Of a stretch of 64,000 bases of DNA, positions 26,180-36,338 are shown in pieces (the stretch's first letter is position 1; each line of letters opens with the position of its first letter). The notes below the pieces were generated by a model, which had not been told where the DNA came from, did no database searches, and saw nothing but the letters and a program-made list of their open reading frames with translations. Source of the DNA: Chersky-840 sp963848335 (GTDB taxonomy: Bacteria > Actinomycetota > Acidimicrobiia > Acidimicrobiales > UBA8190). The position numbers were made by a program, and so were the translations under genes. The stretch covers positions 1,798,001-1,862,000 of the forward strand of contig CAWKDD010000001.1 in the NCBI GenBank assembly GCA_963848335.1, given 5' to 3'.

Positions 26180-27574
26180 TCAACGCTGGGCCTCGGCGTC
26201 GACCACGACGGGCTCGCCGCGGAACAAGGTGTGACGGATCTGTCCGGTCATGGCCCGTCCCGCCCATGGGGTGTTGCGGCTTCGACTGGCCAGCCGGAAG
26301 GGGTCGACCTCCCACGTGGCCAGCGGGTCGATCACACAGAGGTTGGCGGGCGCACCCGGCTCGATGGGGCCGCCCTGGTCGCCTCCCTGGTCCCGGGCCA
26401 GGCCGGCGATGCGCGCCGGGCGCCACGACAACAGCCCGAGGACCGCTCGGGACGACATCCCCGGGCCGCCGTGACGGGGGGCGCCGTGGTGGGCGCCGTT
26501 GCCGTTGGCCCCACCCAGGGCGCCGAGCACGACCGGGAGAGCCGTCTGCAACCCGAGCATGCCCGGGGGCGCGGCGTCGAGGGTGTCGTCCTTGCGTTCG
26601 GGCGCGTGGGGGGCGTGGTCCGTGGCGACGGCGTCGACCGTGCCGTCCCCGCACGCGCCCCGCAGCGCGGCCACGTCGGACGCGGCGCGCAGGGGTGGGT
26701 TCACCTTGAAGACGGGGTCGTAGCCGGCCAGCTCGGCGTGGGTCAGCGTCAGGTGGTGCGGCGTCACCTCGGCCGTCACCGCCAGGCCCTCGGCCTTGGC
26801 GGCGGCCACCAGTGCCGCCGAGCGTGCCGTGGAGAGATGCAGGAAGTGCATCCGCCCGCCCGTGAGTCGCGCCAGAGCGATGTCGCGCGCCACCATCATC
26901 TCCTCGGCCTCGGCGGGGATGCCCGGCACGCCGAGGCGGCTCGACCACTCGCCCTCGTGCATGTGGCCCCCCCGGGCGAGCGCCTCGTCCTCGCAGTGCT
27001 GGGCCAGGGTGACGTCGAAGCCGCGTGCGTACTCGAGGGCCCTGCGCATGACCGACACGTCCTGGACGCCCGCTCCGTCGTCGGTGAAGAGGCGCACACC
27101 CAACGACGCCAGCTCGCCCATGGGTGCCAGCCGCTCGCCGGCGCGCCCCATGGTGATGGCGCCGGCCACCGCGACCTGGCACATGGCACCCTCGCCCAGC
27201 GCGAGCACCTCGAGGGCCACAGCGGCACTGTCGACGGGGGGCTCGGTGTTGGGCATCGCCACCACGGCCGTGAACCCTCCCAGGGCGGCCGCCCGCGCCC
27301 CGGTCTCCACCGTCTCGCAGTCCTCGGCACCGGGTTGACGCAGATGGGTGTGCAGGTCGACGAACCCCGGGGACACCAGGCACCCACCGGCGTCGAGCAC
27401 CGTCGCACCCCGAGGTGTCGCCACCGTCGTCCCCACCTCGGTCACCACGCCCCCCTGGACCACGACGTCGGCGAGGCGCTCGCCCGAGGCATCCACCACG
27501 GTGCCTCCCCGGATCACGACTGTGGGTGTGGCCCGGTCCGAGGACCGTCCCCCCTGCGGAGTCGGCTCAGGCAC
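26180..27574 (-). CDS. pyrC: Dihydroorotase
   Basis: Zinc amidohydrolase that cyclises carbamoyl aspartate. The class I signature GFVDLHTHLRQPG carries the metal-binding HxH; AMPNTEPPVDS, HCEDEALA and DAVATDHAPHAPE supply further ligands and the catalytic Asp. GTG at 27574 gives 464 residues. A segment near residue 370 (GANGNGAHHGAPRHGGPG) is a Gly/His-rich insertion. The start lies within the end of pyrB, implying coupling. Confidence 0.95.
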   Translation of the reverse strand: MPEPTPQGGRSSDRATPTVVIRGGTVVDASGERLADVVVQGGVVTEVGTTVATPRGATVLDAGGCLVSPGFVDLHTHLRQPGAEDCETVETGARAAALGGFTAVVAMPNTEPPVDSAAVALEVLALGEGAMCQVAVAGAITMGRAGERLAPMGELASLGVRLFTDDGAGVQDVSVMRRALEYARGFDVTLAQHCEDEALARGGHMHEGEWSSRLGVPGIPAEAEEMMVARDIALARLTGGRMHFLHLSTARSAALVAAAKAEGLAVTAEVTPHHLTLTHAELAGYDPVFKVNPPLRAASDVAALRGACGDGTVDAVATDHAPHAPERKDDTLDAAPPGMLGLQTALPVVLGALGGANGNGAHHGAPRHGGPGMSSRAVLGLLSWRPARIAGLARDQGGDQGGPIEPGAPANLCVIDPLATWEVDPFRLASRSRNTPWAGRAMTGQIRHTLFRGEPVVVDAEAQR

Positions 27575-28666
27575 CGAGGTCGGTCCCCCGAGTCGGTGCG
27601 ACGACCGGCGCCAGGCTCGGCGCGGCGCCACCCGATCCCACCTGACCGAGCAGCATGAAGAGCACCGCCATGCGGACCGCGACGCCGTTGGACACCTGCC
27701 GCAGCACGAGCGACTGCGGGAGCGCAGCCACGTCGTCGGCGATCTCGACCCCCCGGTTCATGGGCCCGGGGTGCATGACCACGGCGCCGTCACTCAGCAA
27801 CGCGGCGCGGCGCGACGTCAGGCCGTACCACGCGCTGTACTCACGTACCGAGGGAAGGAACGCACCCGCGCCTCGTTCTGATTGGAGCCGCAGCAGGTAG
27901 CAGACGTCGACGTGGGGAAGCACGGCATCGAGGTCGTACGACACCTTGGTCACGGGCCAGCCCTCGAGCGAGGGCGGCAGGAGGCTTCCCGGCGCCACCA
28001 GGGTGACCTCGGCTCCCAGCGCTCCGAGCGCCAACACCAACGAGCGCGCCACCCGGCTGTGGCGGACGTCGCCGACGATGGCCACCCGCAGTCCCACGAA
28101 ACATCCGACCCCGGCCCCCTCCGACGACCGCCCGGCGCGCTCGGCGAGAACCTGGCGGATGGTGTAGCAGTCGAGCAGGGCCTGGGTGGGGTGTTCGTGC
28201 CAGCCGTCGCCGGCGTTGACCACCGAGGCGTCGACCCAGCGCGCCACCGCCGCGGGTGCACCGGCCGACGTGTGGCGTACCACGAAGGCGTCCACCCCCA
28301 TGGCGGCCACCGTCTCCACCGTGTCGCGCAGGGACTCCCCCTTCTTGACCGACGACGTGTCGACGGAGAACGACAGCACGTCGGCCGAGAGGCGCTTGGC
28401 CGCCGTTTCGAAAGACAGCCGGGTACGCGTCGACTGCTCGGCGAAGAGCGTGACCACGGTGCGGCCGCGCAGCGACGGCACCTTGGGGATCGACCGCCGG
28501 CCCACCTCGACGAAGGCGTCGGAGACCTCGAGGATCTCCTCGATGCCCTCGGCGCCGAGATCGGCCACCGACAACAGGTGCCGGCGGCCGCCCTTGGCGA
28601 CGTCGGGGACCGCGGTCGCGGCCGGGATCGAGGGCCGGGGAGCTCCCGCCGACGCGGACGGGCGCG

Positions 28667-28670
<4 letters not shown>
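27567..28670 (-). CDS. pyrB: Aspartate carbamoyltransferase catalytic subunit
   Basis: Transfers carbamoyl to aspartate, the committed pyrimidine step. Carbamoyl-phosphate binding is seen in FAEQSTRTRLSFE; HPTQALLD and MHPGPMNRGVE are further active-site motifs. At 367 residues it is longer than the usual ~310 because of ~30-residue N-terminal and ~25-residue C-terminal extensions. No pyrI regulatory gene is present. ATG at 28670 overlaps the pyrR stop (ATGA). Confidence 0.96.
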
Positions 28671-29236
<566 letters not shown>

Positions 29237-29250
29237 TGCTCCTCCACGGT

Positions 29251-29281
29251 CCGTTCGGGCCTCTCGGGACCCGCTTCACGG
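29251..29281 (-). promoter_or_regulatory. PyrR-binding RNA element
   Basis: On the transcript a lower stem CCGU/ACGG (4 bp) encloses a purine-rich asymmetric internal loop (GAAGC opposite GA). A 5-bp upper stem GGGUC/GGCCC and a CCGAGA hexaloop follow. The conserved heart UCC-n-GAGAGG matches the known PyrR binding loop. GGAGGA at 29240-29245 lies 5 bases downstream, so PyrR with UMP could block ribosome access, as described for mycobacteria. The structure was read by eye. Confidence 0.85.
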
Positions 29282-29291
29282 TCGTCGGGAA

Positions 29292-29297
29292 ATCCTA
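29292..29297 (-). promoter_or_regulatory. -10 box TAGGAT of the pyr operon
   Basis: TAGGAT on the minus strand is a strong actinobacterial -10. Transcription would start near 29285, just before the PyrR element, giving a leader of about 50 bases before pyrR. Confidence 0.65.
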
Positions 29298-29361
29298 GCA
29301 CCGGCGCGACGAGGGCGAGGGCGAGAGTGGCGGGTCGTCGGAGAGGACGACGGGCGGTCTC

Positions 29362-29784
29362 TCAGGTGCGGACCTGGCGGGCGATGGTCGACAGCACGCC
29401 GTTGACGAACCCGCCCGAGAACTCGGTGGAGTACTGCTTGGCCAGCTCGACCGCCTCGTCGATCACCACCGCCACCGGGATGTCGGGCTCGGCGATCAGC
29501 TCGTAGGTGGCGAGACGCAGGATGCTGCGGTCGAGCACCGGCATGCGCTCGATCTCCCAGCCCTGGGCCGCCGCCGCCACCAGGGCGTCGATGCGTTCCT
29601 CGTGCTCGGCGACGCCTTGGACCAGCGAGACGGTGAAGGGGTCGGGGGCGACCGACAGCGTACGCAGCACCTCCGCCGTCCCGATCCGCTTCATCTCCGC
29701 CTCGTAGAGCAGGCCCAGCGCCCGTTCGCGCGCTTCGTGACGGGGCCCTTCGCGGGGCGCGGCCGGGGCCCTGTCCTCGGGCAC
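29362..29784 (-). CDS. nusB: Transcription antitermination factor NusB
   Basis: All-helical RNA-binding protein that joins NusE (S10) on boxA RNA in rRNA antitermination. Family features are REGPRHEARERALGLLYEAE at the N-terminus and LRLATYELIAEPDIPVAVVI, then EAVELAKQYST and FVNGVLSTIAR at the end. GTG at 29784 gives 140 residues. It lies 14 bases after efp, the usual efp-nusB order, and ends about 65 bases before the pyr -10 box. Confidence 0.94.
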   Translation of the reverse strand: MPEDRAPAAPREGPRHEARERALGLLYEAEMKRIGTAEVLRTLSVAPDPFTVSLVQGVAEHEERIDALVAAAAQGWEIERMPVLDRSILRLATYELIAEPDIPVAVVIDEAVELAKQYSTEFSGGFVNGVLSTIARQVRT

Positions 29785-29797
29785 GGCAGGAGCCGGG

Positions 29798-30358
29798 CTA
29801 GGCCCGGTTGATGTACTCGCCCGAGCGCGTGTCGACCTTGATCCGCTCACCGGGATTGACGAACAGCGGGACCTGCACCACCAGCCCTGTCTCGAGCGTG
29901 GCCGGCTTGCGGGCCCCCGACACCCGGTCGCCCTGGACCCCGGGCTCGGTCTCGGCCACCGACAGCTCGACCGCGGCGGGCAGGTCCACACCCACGATCT
30001 CCCCCCCGTACATCTGCAGCACGGCATTGTCGCCCTCCTTGACGTAGTGGGCGGCATCGCCGAGCGTGGCGGGGGAAACGTGCATCTGGTCGTAGGAGGT
30101 CACGTCCATGAAGACGTAGTCGGTGCCGTCGCGGTAGAGCAGTTGCATCTCGCGCTTGTCCACGATGGCCTGCTCCACACGCTCGTCGGCGCGAAAGGTC
30201 CGCTCCAGGACGGCGCCGGTCCGCACGTTCTTGAGCTTCGTGCGGACGAATGCCCCTCCCTTGCCCGGCTTCACGTGCTGGAACTCGACCACCGAGAACA
30301 GACCGTCGGGCAGGTCGAGCGTCATACCGTTGCGCAGGTCGTTTGTCGTGACAGCCAT
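29798..30358 (-). CDS. efp: Elongation factor P
   Basis: Relieves ribosome stalling at polyproline stretches. The 186-residue protein has three beta-barrel domains. The tip loop that reaches the peptidyl-transferase centre is VKPGKGGAFVRTKLKN, with Lys at the position modified in some bacteria. TDYVFMDVTSYDQ and the C-terminal PLFVNPGERIKVDTRSGEY are characteristic. ATG at 30358 shares a base with the pepP stop. Confidence 0.97.
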   Translation of the reverse strand: MAVTTNDLRNGMTLDLPDGLFSVVEFQHVKPGKGGAFVRTKLKNVRTGAVLERTFRADERVEQAIVDKREMQLLYRDGTDYVFMDVTSYDQMHVSPATLGDAAHYVKEGDNAVLQMYGGEIVGVDLPAAVELSVAETEPGVQGDRVSGARKPATLETGLVVQVPLFVNPGERIKVDTRSGEYINRA

Positions 30359-31521
30359 CAGGCAGCGATGTCCTTGGAGAATCGGGTGAGCGTGTGACAA
30401 CCGTCCGCGGTGACCACGACGGTGTCCTCGACGCGGACTCCGCCGATCCCCGCCAGGTACACGCCGGGCTCGACGGTCACGACGACGTCTGGGCCGAGGA
30501 TAGCAGTCGACCCCGGGCCCAGCGCCGGGGCCTCGTGGATGTCGAGACCGACCCCGTGCCCGGTGCCGTGCTCGAAGGCCTCGGCCCAACCGGCATCCGC
30601 GATCAGGTCGCGACAGGCCTTGTCGACGTCTCCGGTGGTCACCCCGGCGCGCACGGCGGCGACGCCGGCAGCCTGGGCCGCCCCCACCACCTCGAAGACC
30701 CGGGCCAGGGTCCCGGGCGGTTCGCCGCCGACGCAGAAGGTGCGCGTCATGTCGGAGCGGTACCCCTCGAAGATGGCGCCGAAGTCCACCACGACCGGGT
30801 CCCCGGGGACGATGACCCGCGCCGAGGGCCGGGCATGGGGCTTGGCCGCGTTGGGGCCCGACGCCACGATGGTCTCGAAGGCGCGGTCCTCGGCACCGAG
30901 GCGGCGCATGGCGGTGTCCAGCGCCAGGGCCACCTCGTCCTCGCTCCGTCGCTCTCCGAGCAGGGGCAGCACCTCGCCGAGCGCGGCGTCGGCGATGGCG
31001 GCGGCGCGCTCCATGCGGGCGAGCTCGCCGTGGTCCTTCACCTGCCGCAGTGCCTCCACCACGCCGCTGGTGGCCACGGGCACGGCCGGGGCCAGGTCTT
31101 CGGCCCAGCGGCGTTGCGCCGACCAGGTGACGTGGTCGGCCTCGAGGCCCAGACGATGCACCGTCGCCGCCTGGGCGGTGGCGGCCAGTGCCTGGCGCTG
31201 GGCTTGGACGCCGCCCACCGTCAGCTCGACGGCCCCGTCGACGCCGGCGGCGGCCAACTGCTCGCCGGCCTGGGTGCGGTACCGCCCGTCGGTCACGAGA
31301 TGGGCGACGCGGTCGTCGCCCCCGGTGACGAGGAGCACCCCGGCGGAGCCGGTGAAGCCGGTGAGGTAGCGGACGTTGGGCAGCGCCGTGATCAGCAGGG
31401 CGTCGACCTCGGCGGCTTCGAGCCCGGCGCACAGGCGCTGCATCCGTCGGGCGAAGTCCATGGCCGGCAGCGATCCCTCCGGGGCGAGGTGTCGGCTGCG
31501 ACCGGTGGAGGTGTCGCTCAC
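30358..31521 (-). CDS. Xaa-Pro aminopeptidase (M24 family)
   Basis: Creatinase-fold metallopeptidase that removes an N-terminal residue before proline. The five metal ligands are in VVDFGAIFEGYRSDMTRTF (two Asp), GTGHGVGLDIHEAP (His), VTVEPGVY (Glu) and GVRVEDTVVV (Glu). I use GTG at 31521, which makes a GTGA overlap with the aroQ stop and gives 387 residues; ATG at 31461 is possible. It lies between aroQ and efp, a conserved position; a role beside EF-P in proline-rich protein turnover is only suggestive. Confidence 0.92.
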   Translation of the reverse strand: MSDTSTGRSRHLAPEGSLPAMDFARRMQRLCAGLEAAEVDALLITALPNVRYLTGFTGSAGVLLVTGGDDRVAHLVTDGRYRTQAGEQLAAAGVDGAVELTVGGVQAQRQALAATAQAATVHRLGLEADHVTWSAQRRWAEDLAPAVPVATSGVVEALRQVKDHGELARMERAAAIADAALGEVLPLLGERRSEDEVALALDTAMRRLGAEDRAFETIVASGPNAAKPHARPSARVIVPGDPVVVDFGAIFEGYRSDMTRTFCVGGEPPGTLARVFEVVGAAQAAGVAAVRAGVTTGDVDKACRDLIADAGWAEAFEHGTGHGVGLDIHEAPALGPGSTAILGPDVVVTVEPGVYLAGIGGVRVEDTVVVTADGCHTLTRFSKDIAA

Positions 31522-31986
31522 GACGTGCCCCCGTCCGGTTGGCCGAGGAGCCGGGCCACCGCACCGACCGCCAGCCGGTAGCCGAGGCCCCCGAAACCGA
31601 CGATGGCCCCGTCGGCCACGTCGGCCACCACCGAGGTGTGACGCCACGGCTCTCGGGCTGCCGGGTTGGAGAGGTGCAACTCGACCACGATCCCCTCGAA
31701 CGCCGCCAGGGCGTCGTGCAACGACCAGGAGTAGTGGGTGAGGGCCCCCGCGTTCACGATCAGGGCGGCGGCCCGCCCGCGGGCGCCGTGGACCAGGTCG
31801 ACGAGCTCGCCCTCGTGGTTGCTCTGGTGGTGCTCGAGCTCGAGCCCGCACCGTTGCGCCTCCTCGGCGGCGGCGGCCACGTGGTCGGCCAGGCTGGCGC
31901 GGCCCGTACACCTCGGGCTGGCGCTCGCCCAGGAGGTCGAGGTTCGGGCCCGACAGCAGCACCACGAGCGTCCCCGGTCCGCTCAC
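31518..31986 (-). CDS. aroQ: 3-dehydroquinate dehydratase, type II, one frame break
   Basis: Third step of the shikimate pathway. The N-terminus LLSGPNLDLLGERQPEVYG carries the Asn and catalytic Tyr of type II enzymes. The sequence then changes frame near 31905 and continues ADHVAAAAEEAQRCGLELE, HHQSNHEGELVD, NAGALTHYSWSLHDAL and HLSNPAAREPWRHTSV. Deleting one C from the GGGCCGC stretch restores about 155 residues, the family length. GTG at 31986 overlaps the aroB stop as GTGA. Confidence 0.92.
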
Positions 31987-33037
31987 GGCGCGCACCCCAT
32001 CTCCGCCAGGGTAGCGAGCACGGCCTCCTCGTCCACCTGGTGGACGGGCTCCACACCGTCGGGGCCGTCCAGGACGAAGGTCAGGTCGTGGTGCGCCTTT
32101 TTGTCCCGGGCCATGAACTGCACGAGCTCGCCCGCCGAAGCACCGGCGGGCATGTCGCCAGTACAGGTCGAACCCGCCCACCACCCGGCGGTGCACCGCC
32201 ACACGTTCGTCGTCGATGCGCTCCAACCTCCGGGCCAGCATGGCCGCGAAGACGAGGCCGATGGCCACGGCCTCACCATGGCGGAGGTCCCATTTGGCGT
32301 GCGGGCCGAAGGCGGACGCCTCCAGCGGCGTGCCCGAGGGTGTGGCCGTAGTTGAGGACCATGCGGCGTCCCGACTCCCGCTCGTCCTCTGCCACCACGG
32401 CGGCCTTGATCGCCACGCACCTGGCCACCTGCTCGTCGAGGGGCAGGCTGAGGATCGACGTGCCCAGGCGGCCCTGATCTGCCGGGCCCTCGCCCAGAAA
32501 GGCGTACTTGGCCATCTCGCCCCGACCCGAAGACCACTCGCGCGCCGGCAGGGAGCCGAGCGCCTCGGTGTCACAGAGCACGGCGGCCGGCTGCCAGAAG
32601 GCGCCCACCAGGTTCTTGCCCTCGGGCAGGTTGACCCCCGTCTTCCCGCCGACGGCGGCGTCGACCTGCGCCAGCAACGTCGTGGCCACGTTGACGTACG
32701 GCATGCCGCGGTGGAAGACGGCGGCCGCGAACCCGGCCACGTCGGTCACCGCCCCTCCCCCGAGTGCCACCACGGCGTCGGTGCGCGACAGGCCGCAACG
32801 GGCAAAGTCCCGGCACAACCGCTCCACGGTGGCCAGGGACTTGGCCTCCTCGCCGTCGGGCACGACGAAGGTCTCGGAGGGGACCCCGGGGTCCAGGTCC
32901 ACCTCGACGTTCTCCTGGGTGACGACGGCGACTCTCCGCACACCGGGAGGGAGCGCCTCGGGCAGGAGCCGGCGCGCCCCGGCCCCCACCACGACGTCGT
33001 AGGACCGTTCGTGGAGGCGAACGGGAACCGTGATCAC
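31983..33037 (-). CDS. aroB: 3-dehydroquinate synthase, two frame breaks
   Basis: Second shikimate step: converts DAHP to 3-dehydroquinate with NAD and zinc. The NAD-binding and active-site segments are VVALGGGAVTDVAGFAAAV, PYVNVATTLLAQVDAAVGG and KTGVNLPEGKNLVGAF; a metal-binding His lies in LNYGHTLGHA. The frame changes near 32335 (family resumes LEASAFGPHAKWDLRHGEA) and near 32165 (resumes GDMPAGASAGELVQFM). Each is repaired by removing one base. GTG at 33037 overlaps the aroK stop as GTGA. Confidence 0.92.
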
Positions 33038-33574
33038 CTCGCTCCCTCCCCTGGCGGCACGACGACGACGTCGAGAACCCGTTGGGCCACGGCGCCGGGG
33101 CTGAGGTCGTCCACGTCGATCACGACGTCGGCCACCTCCGCGTAGAACGGCCGGCGCTCGGCGTCGATGCGGGCCAGGGCGGCGCCAGGCCCGTCGGCCG
33201 CGCCGACCAGAAGCGGCCGATGGGGGGTACGGCCCACCCGCCGTGCCAGCGTGTCGGGGCGGGCCCGCAGCCACACGACCGTGCCGCCGCCGCGCAGCGC
33301 CACCCGCTGCCGGGGCTCGAGGACCGCACCTCCCCCCACCGAGATCACCGAGGGAACGACGCCGGCGAGGACCGCGTCCAGCACGCGTCCCCTCCTCGGC
33401 CCGGAAGGCCGGCTCGCCGCGCGTCGAGAAGATCTCACTCACCGACGTGCCGGCGGCCCGCTCCACCTCCTCGTCGGTGTCGACGAGCGGTCGACCCAGG
33501 CGCGGCGCCACCAGCCGAGCCACCGTCGACTTGCCGGCGCCCATCATCCCCACGAGCAACAGGTGCTCAGCCAC
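33034..33574 (-). CDS. aroK: Shikimate kinase, one frame break
   Basis: Phosphorylates shikimate. The P-loop is LLLVGMMGAGKSTVARLVA, with DTDEEVERAAG (Mg and shikimate binding) and, after the break, ISVGGGAVL and the LID-region WLRARPDTLARRVG. The frame changes near 33388 between FRAEE and RVLDAVLAG; removing one G from a G run joins them. The repaired length is about 180 residues, normal for the family. ATG at 33574 overlaps aroC by 8 bases. Confidence 0.92.
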
Positions 33575-34757
33575 GGCCGGCCGCGGCGGCCGACGATGGC
33601 GTGTCGTGGAGCGACGACAGGTACCCGTCCCGGTTGCGCACCACTTCGGCCAGCGAGTCCCCCCCGAACTTGCGCAGCGCCTCGGACGCCAGCACCAACG
33701 CCGTCATCGTCTCGGCCACCACGCCCATGGCCGGAACGGCGGTGACGTCGGTGCGCTCCTTGAACGACACCGTCGCCTCCTTGGTCACGACGTCGACGGT
33801 CCCGAGCACCGGCCGGTTCAGCGTGGCGAGCGGCTTCATGCCCACGCGAGCCACGATGAGCCCGCCCGTCGACATCCCCCCTTCGATCCCCCCGGCCCGG
33901 TCCGTCTCGCGCCGGTACGTGCCCGACCCCTCGTCCCAGGTGATGGCGTCGTGCGCCTCCGAACCGCGTCGCGACACGGTCTCGGACCCCTCGCCCAGCT
34001 CGACATGCTTGACGGCCTGGATGCTCATGAGCGCCTGGGCGAGCATGCCGTCGAGACGGCGGTCCCAGTGCACATGGCTGCCGAGCCCCACCGGAACGCC
34101 GAAGGCCAGGACCTCCACCACGCCCCCCAGCGAGTCCCCGTCCTTGGCGGCGGCTTTGACCGCCTGCACCATGCGTGCTTCGACCCCCGGGTCGAAGCAC
34201 CGCACCGCCGAGGCGTCGACGCGCTCGAGGTCCTCGGGGCCGGGGCGCTGCACCCCATCGGCGCGCACCGGACCGAGACCGACGACGTGGCTCATCACCG
34301 ACATCCCCAGCTTGGCCAGGAGCGCCTTGGCCAGGGACCCCGCCGCCACCCGGGCTGCCGTCTCGCGCGCCGAGGCCCGTTCGAGAACGTCACGCGCGTC
34401 GTCGAACCCGTACTTCTGCATGCCGGCGAGGTCGGCATGGCCCGGACGGGGCTTGGTCAGGACCTTGGCCGGAGCCCCGGGGTCGGGAGACATCTCCTCC
34501 TGCCATTTGGGCCACTCGGTGTTGGCGATCTCTATCGCCACCGGCGAGCCGAGGGTGCGCCCGTGGCGGATGCCGCCGATCAGGGTGATCTCGTCCGCCT
34601 CGAAACGCATGCGCGGCCCGCGTCCGTAGCCGAGACGGCGCCGGGCGAGCTCTCCGGCGATCTCGGGCTCTGTCACCGGCAGTCCGGCCGGCAGCCCTTC
34701 CACGATCACCACCAGCGCGCGGCCGTGCGACTCTCCCGCGGTGAGGAACCTGATCAC
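33567..34757 (-). CDS. aroC: Chorismate synthase
   Basis: Last step of the shikimate pathway; needs reduced FMN. The three family signatures are present: GESHGRALVVIVEGLPAG, KPRPGHADLAGM and the C-terminal region with RNRDGYLSSLHDTP. Length 396 is usual. The start is GTG at 34757, chosen because the family begins IRFLTAGESHG and a TAGATT box lies 6 bases upstream. It is the first gene of aroC-aroK-aroB-aroQ-pepP-efp-nusB. Confidence 0.97.
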   Translation of the reverse strand: MIRFLTAGESHGRALVVIVEGLPAGLPVTEPEIAGELARRRLGYGRGPRMRFEADEITLIGGIRHGRTLGSPVAIEIANTEWPKWQEEMSPDPGAPAKVLTKPRPGHADLAGMQKYGFDDARDVLERASARETAARVAAGSLAKALLAKLGMSVMSHVVGLGPVRADGVQRPGPEDLERVDASAVRCFDPGVEARMVQAVKAAAKDGDSLGGVVEVLAFGVPVGLGSHVHWDRRLDGMLAQALMSIQAVKHVELGEGSETVSRRGSEAHDAITWDEGSGTYRRETDRAGGIEGGMSTGGLIVARVGMKPLATLNRPVLGTVDVVTKEATVSFKERTDVTAVPAMGVVAETMTALVLASEALRKFGGDSLAEVVRNRDGYLSSLHDTPSSAAAAGRG

Positions 34758-34763
34758 CTCGCC

Positions 34764-34769
34764 AATCTA
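34764..34769 (-). promoter_or_regulatory. -10 box TAGATT, leaderless promoter of aroC
   Basis: TAGATT ends 6 bases before the aroC GTG, so the aro operon message probably begins at the start codon. Confidence 0.6.
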
Positions 34770-34798
34770 CTTCGGTGCCTTCGGGGGCCCGCTCCTGG

Positions 34799-35584
34799 TC
34801 ACGTCCCGTGATGGAACAGCGTGCGGGCCAGGGGATCGCCCCACAGCACCGTCAGGACGGCGCCGGCGGCGAGGAAGGGCCCGAAGGGGATCCTGGTCTT
34901 GCGCCCTGCCCCGGACACCATCATGGCCCCGATCCCGACCAGCGCGCCGAGCACGAAGGCGGCGAAGAAGGCCACGAAGGCGTGGCCGAGCCCCAACCAC
35001 CCCGTGGCGAAGCCGATGATGCCGGCCAGGCGCACGTCACCGAAGCCCATCCCCCGGGGGACGGCCAGATGGACGAGGAGGAAGCCGACGAAGCCCGCCG
35101 CCCCGGCGATGGCCGCCCGGGCCAGCGACCCCCACCTGCCGTCGACGGCGGCGGACAGCACGAACAGCGGCACCAGCAAGGCGAGCGTGCCGTACACGAG
35201 ACGATTGGGGATGATCTGGCGCTCGAGGTCCACCGCGCTCATGGCCACCATCGACAGGCCGAACACCGCGTAGGAGGCGAGCACGACGTCGTCCCCGATG
35301 CGGGCCGCGAAGGCGCCGAGCACGAGCGCGCTCACCACTCCGAGCACGGCCGGCCGCAGGGGGTGCGAGACCCGCTCGCGACACGACCGACACCCGCGGC
35401 GCAAGAAGAGCGAATTGACCACGGGCACGAGCCCTTGTCCGCGGTACGGGGTGGCGCACGAGGGGCAGCGCCACCAGGGACGGTCGAAAGGCCGCCGTTC
35501 CCCGAGGCGCTCGACGACGATCTCGAGCTCACCGCCGAGGAGGAGTCCGGCCCCCGCGCTGACCCCCGTGACGAGGGCGTGCAT
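34799..35584 (-). CDS. Type IV prepilin leader peptidase
   Basis: Membrane aspartic protease that cleaves type IV prepilin-like leaders and methylates the new N-terminus. The two catalytic Asp are in SAVDLERQIIPN and GMGFGDVRLAG (GxGD). An N-terminal cytoplasmic loop has two CxxC pairs (CPSC, CRSC), typical of the bifunctional enzymes with the methylase domain. About seven hydrophobic segments follow. It ends about 40 bases before aroC, where it often lies in actinobacteria; its pilin substrates are not in this window. Confidence 0.92.
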   Translation of the reverse strand: MHALVTGVSAGAGLLLGGELEIVVERLGERRPFDRPWWRCPSCATPYRGQGLVPVVNSLFLRRGCRSCRERVSHPLRPAVLGVVSALVLGAFAARIGDDVVLASYAVFGLSMVAMSAVDLERQIIPNRLVYGTLALLVPLFVLSAAVDGRWGSLARAAIAGAAGFVGFLLVHLAVPRGMGFGDVRLAGIIGFATGWLGLGHAFVAFFAAFVLGALVGIGAMMVSGAGRKTRIPFGPFLAAGAVLTVLWGDPLARTLFHHGT

Positions 35585-35590
35585 GCCGGC

Positions 35591-35596
35591 ACGCTA
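35591..35596 (-). promoter_or_regulatory. -10 box TAGCGT, leaderless promoter of the prepilin peptidase gene
   Basis: TAGCGT ends 6 bases before the ATG at 35584. Confidence 0.55.
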
Positions 35597-35658
35597 ACCA
35601 ACGGGCTGCGGCGCTCCGCGGATGGGCGGGCCCGCCAGAGAGACCGCCGTCGCGGGGG

Positions 35659-36318
35659 TTACTTCTTGGCCGGCTCGTAGAACGGGTTGGCGCCGCTGGC
35701 GTGGTCCGTGACGTCGACCACCGACACGATCTCGGGAACCGAGTCGCGCAGCGCCACCTCGATGCCCTGCGACAGGGTCACCGACGCCAGGCCGCAGCCC
35801 TGGCAACCCCCGCTCAGGCGCACGTAGACCACGCCCTCCTCCACCGCCACCAGAGCAGCGTGTCCCCCGTGCATGGCGATGGAGGGGTTCACCTGGTCAT
35901 CGAGCACGGCGAGCACGCGCTGGGCGAGCTCGCTGGTGAGGTCCACCTGCGGGCGCTCGGCGAAGACCTCGGGCCGCGGCGGGGTGTTGGGATTGACGAT
36001 CACCAGGCCGCCGTCGCCCTCGTCGGACCAGTCCAGCCGGGCGCCGACGAGACGGGCGACGCTCGATTCGGGCACCACCACGGCGAGCCCGTCGTCGTCG
36101 GAGACGCTGTCACCGGGGCCGGCGTCGGCAGCGGACTGGAAGTAGATGTCGTAGGCGTAGGCGCCGTCCCGGGCGCCGGTCACCTCGACCCACAGGGCCA
36201 GGCGCTCGGAATCGGCCTCCTGGGCCCGGGCGTCGAGCACCACACCGCGAGCCGCCGGCGTGACGGTCAGCACGGCGGGGACCGCGGGCTCCTCAGTGGG
36301 CGCGACGTCCTCGGCCAT
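35659..36318 (-). CDS. Nfu-type Fe-S cluster carrier protein
   Basis: Probable iron-sulfur cluster carrier. The C-terminal NifU-like domain is clear: LDDQVNPSIAMHGGHAALV and LSGGCQGCGLASVTLSQGIE, with the CxxC that binds the cluster between two subunits. The N-terminal ~110 residues resemble an A-type (HesB/IscA-like) domain but lack its three cysteines, as in NfuA of other bacteria. ATG at 36318 follows a good ribosome-binding site (GGGAGGAGG). The gene is divergent from the ATP-grasp gene, sharing a 32-base promoter region. Confidence 0.9.
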   Translation of the reverse strand: MAEDVAPTEEPAVPAVLTVTPAARGVVLDARAQEADSERLALWVEVTGARDGAYAYDIYFQSAADAGPGDSVSDDDGLAVVVPESSVARLVGARLDWSDEGDGGLVIVNPNTPPRPEVFAERPQVDLTSELAQRVLAVLDDQVNPSIAMHGGHAALVAVEEGVVYVRLSGGCQGCGLASVTLSQGIEVALRDSVPEIVSVVDVTDHASGANPFYEPAKK

Positions 36319-36338
36319 CGGTGACAACCTCCTCCCGC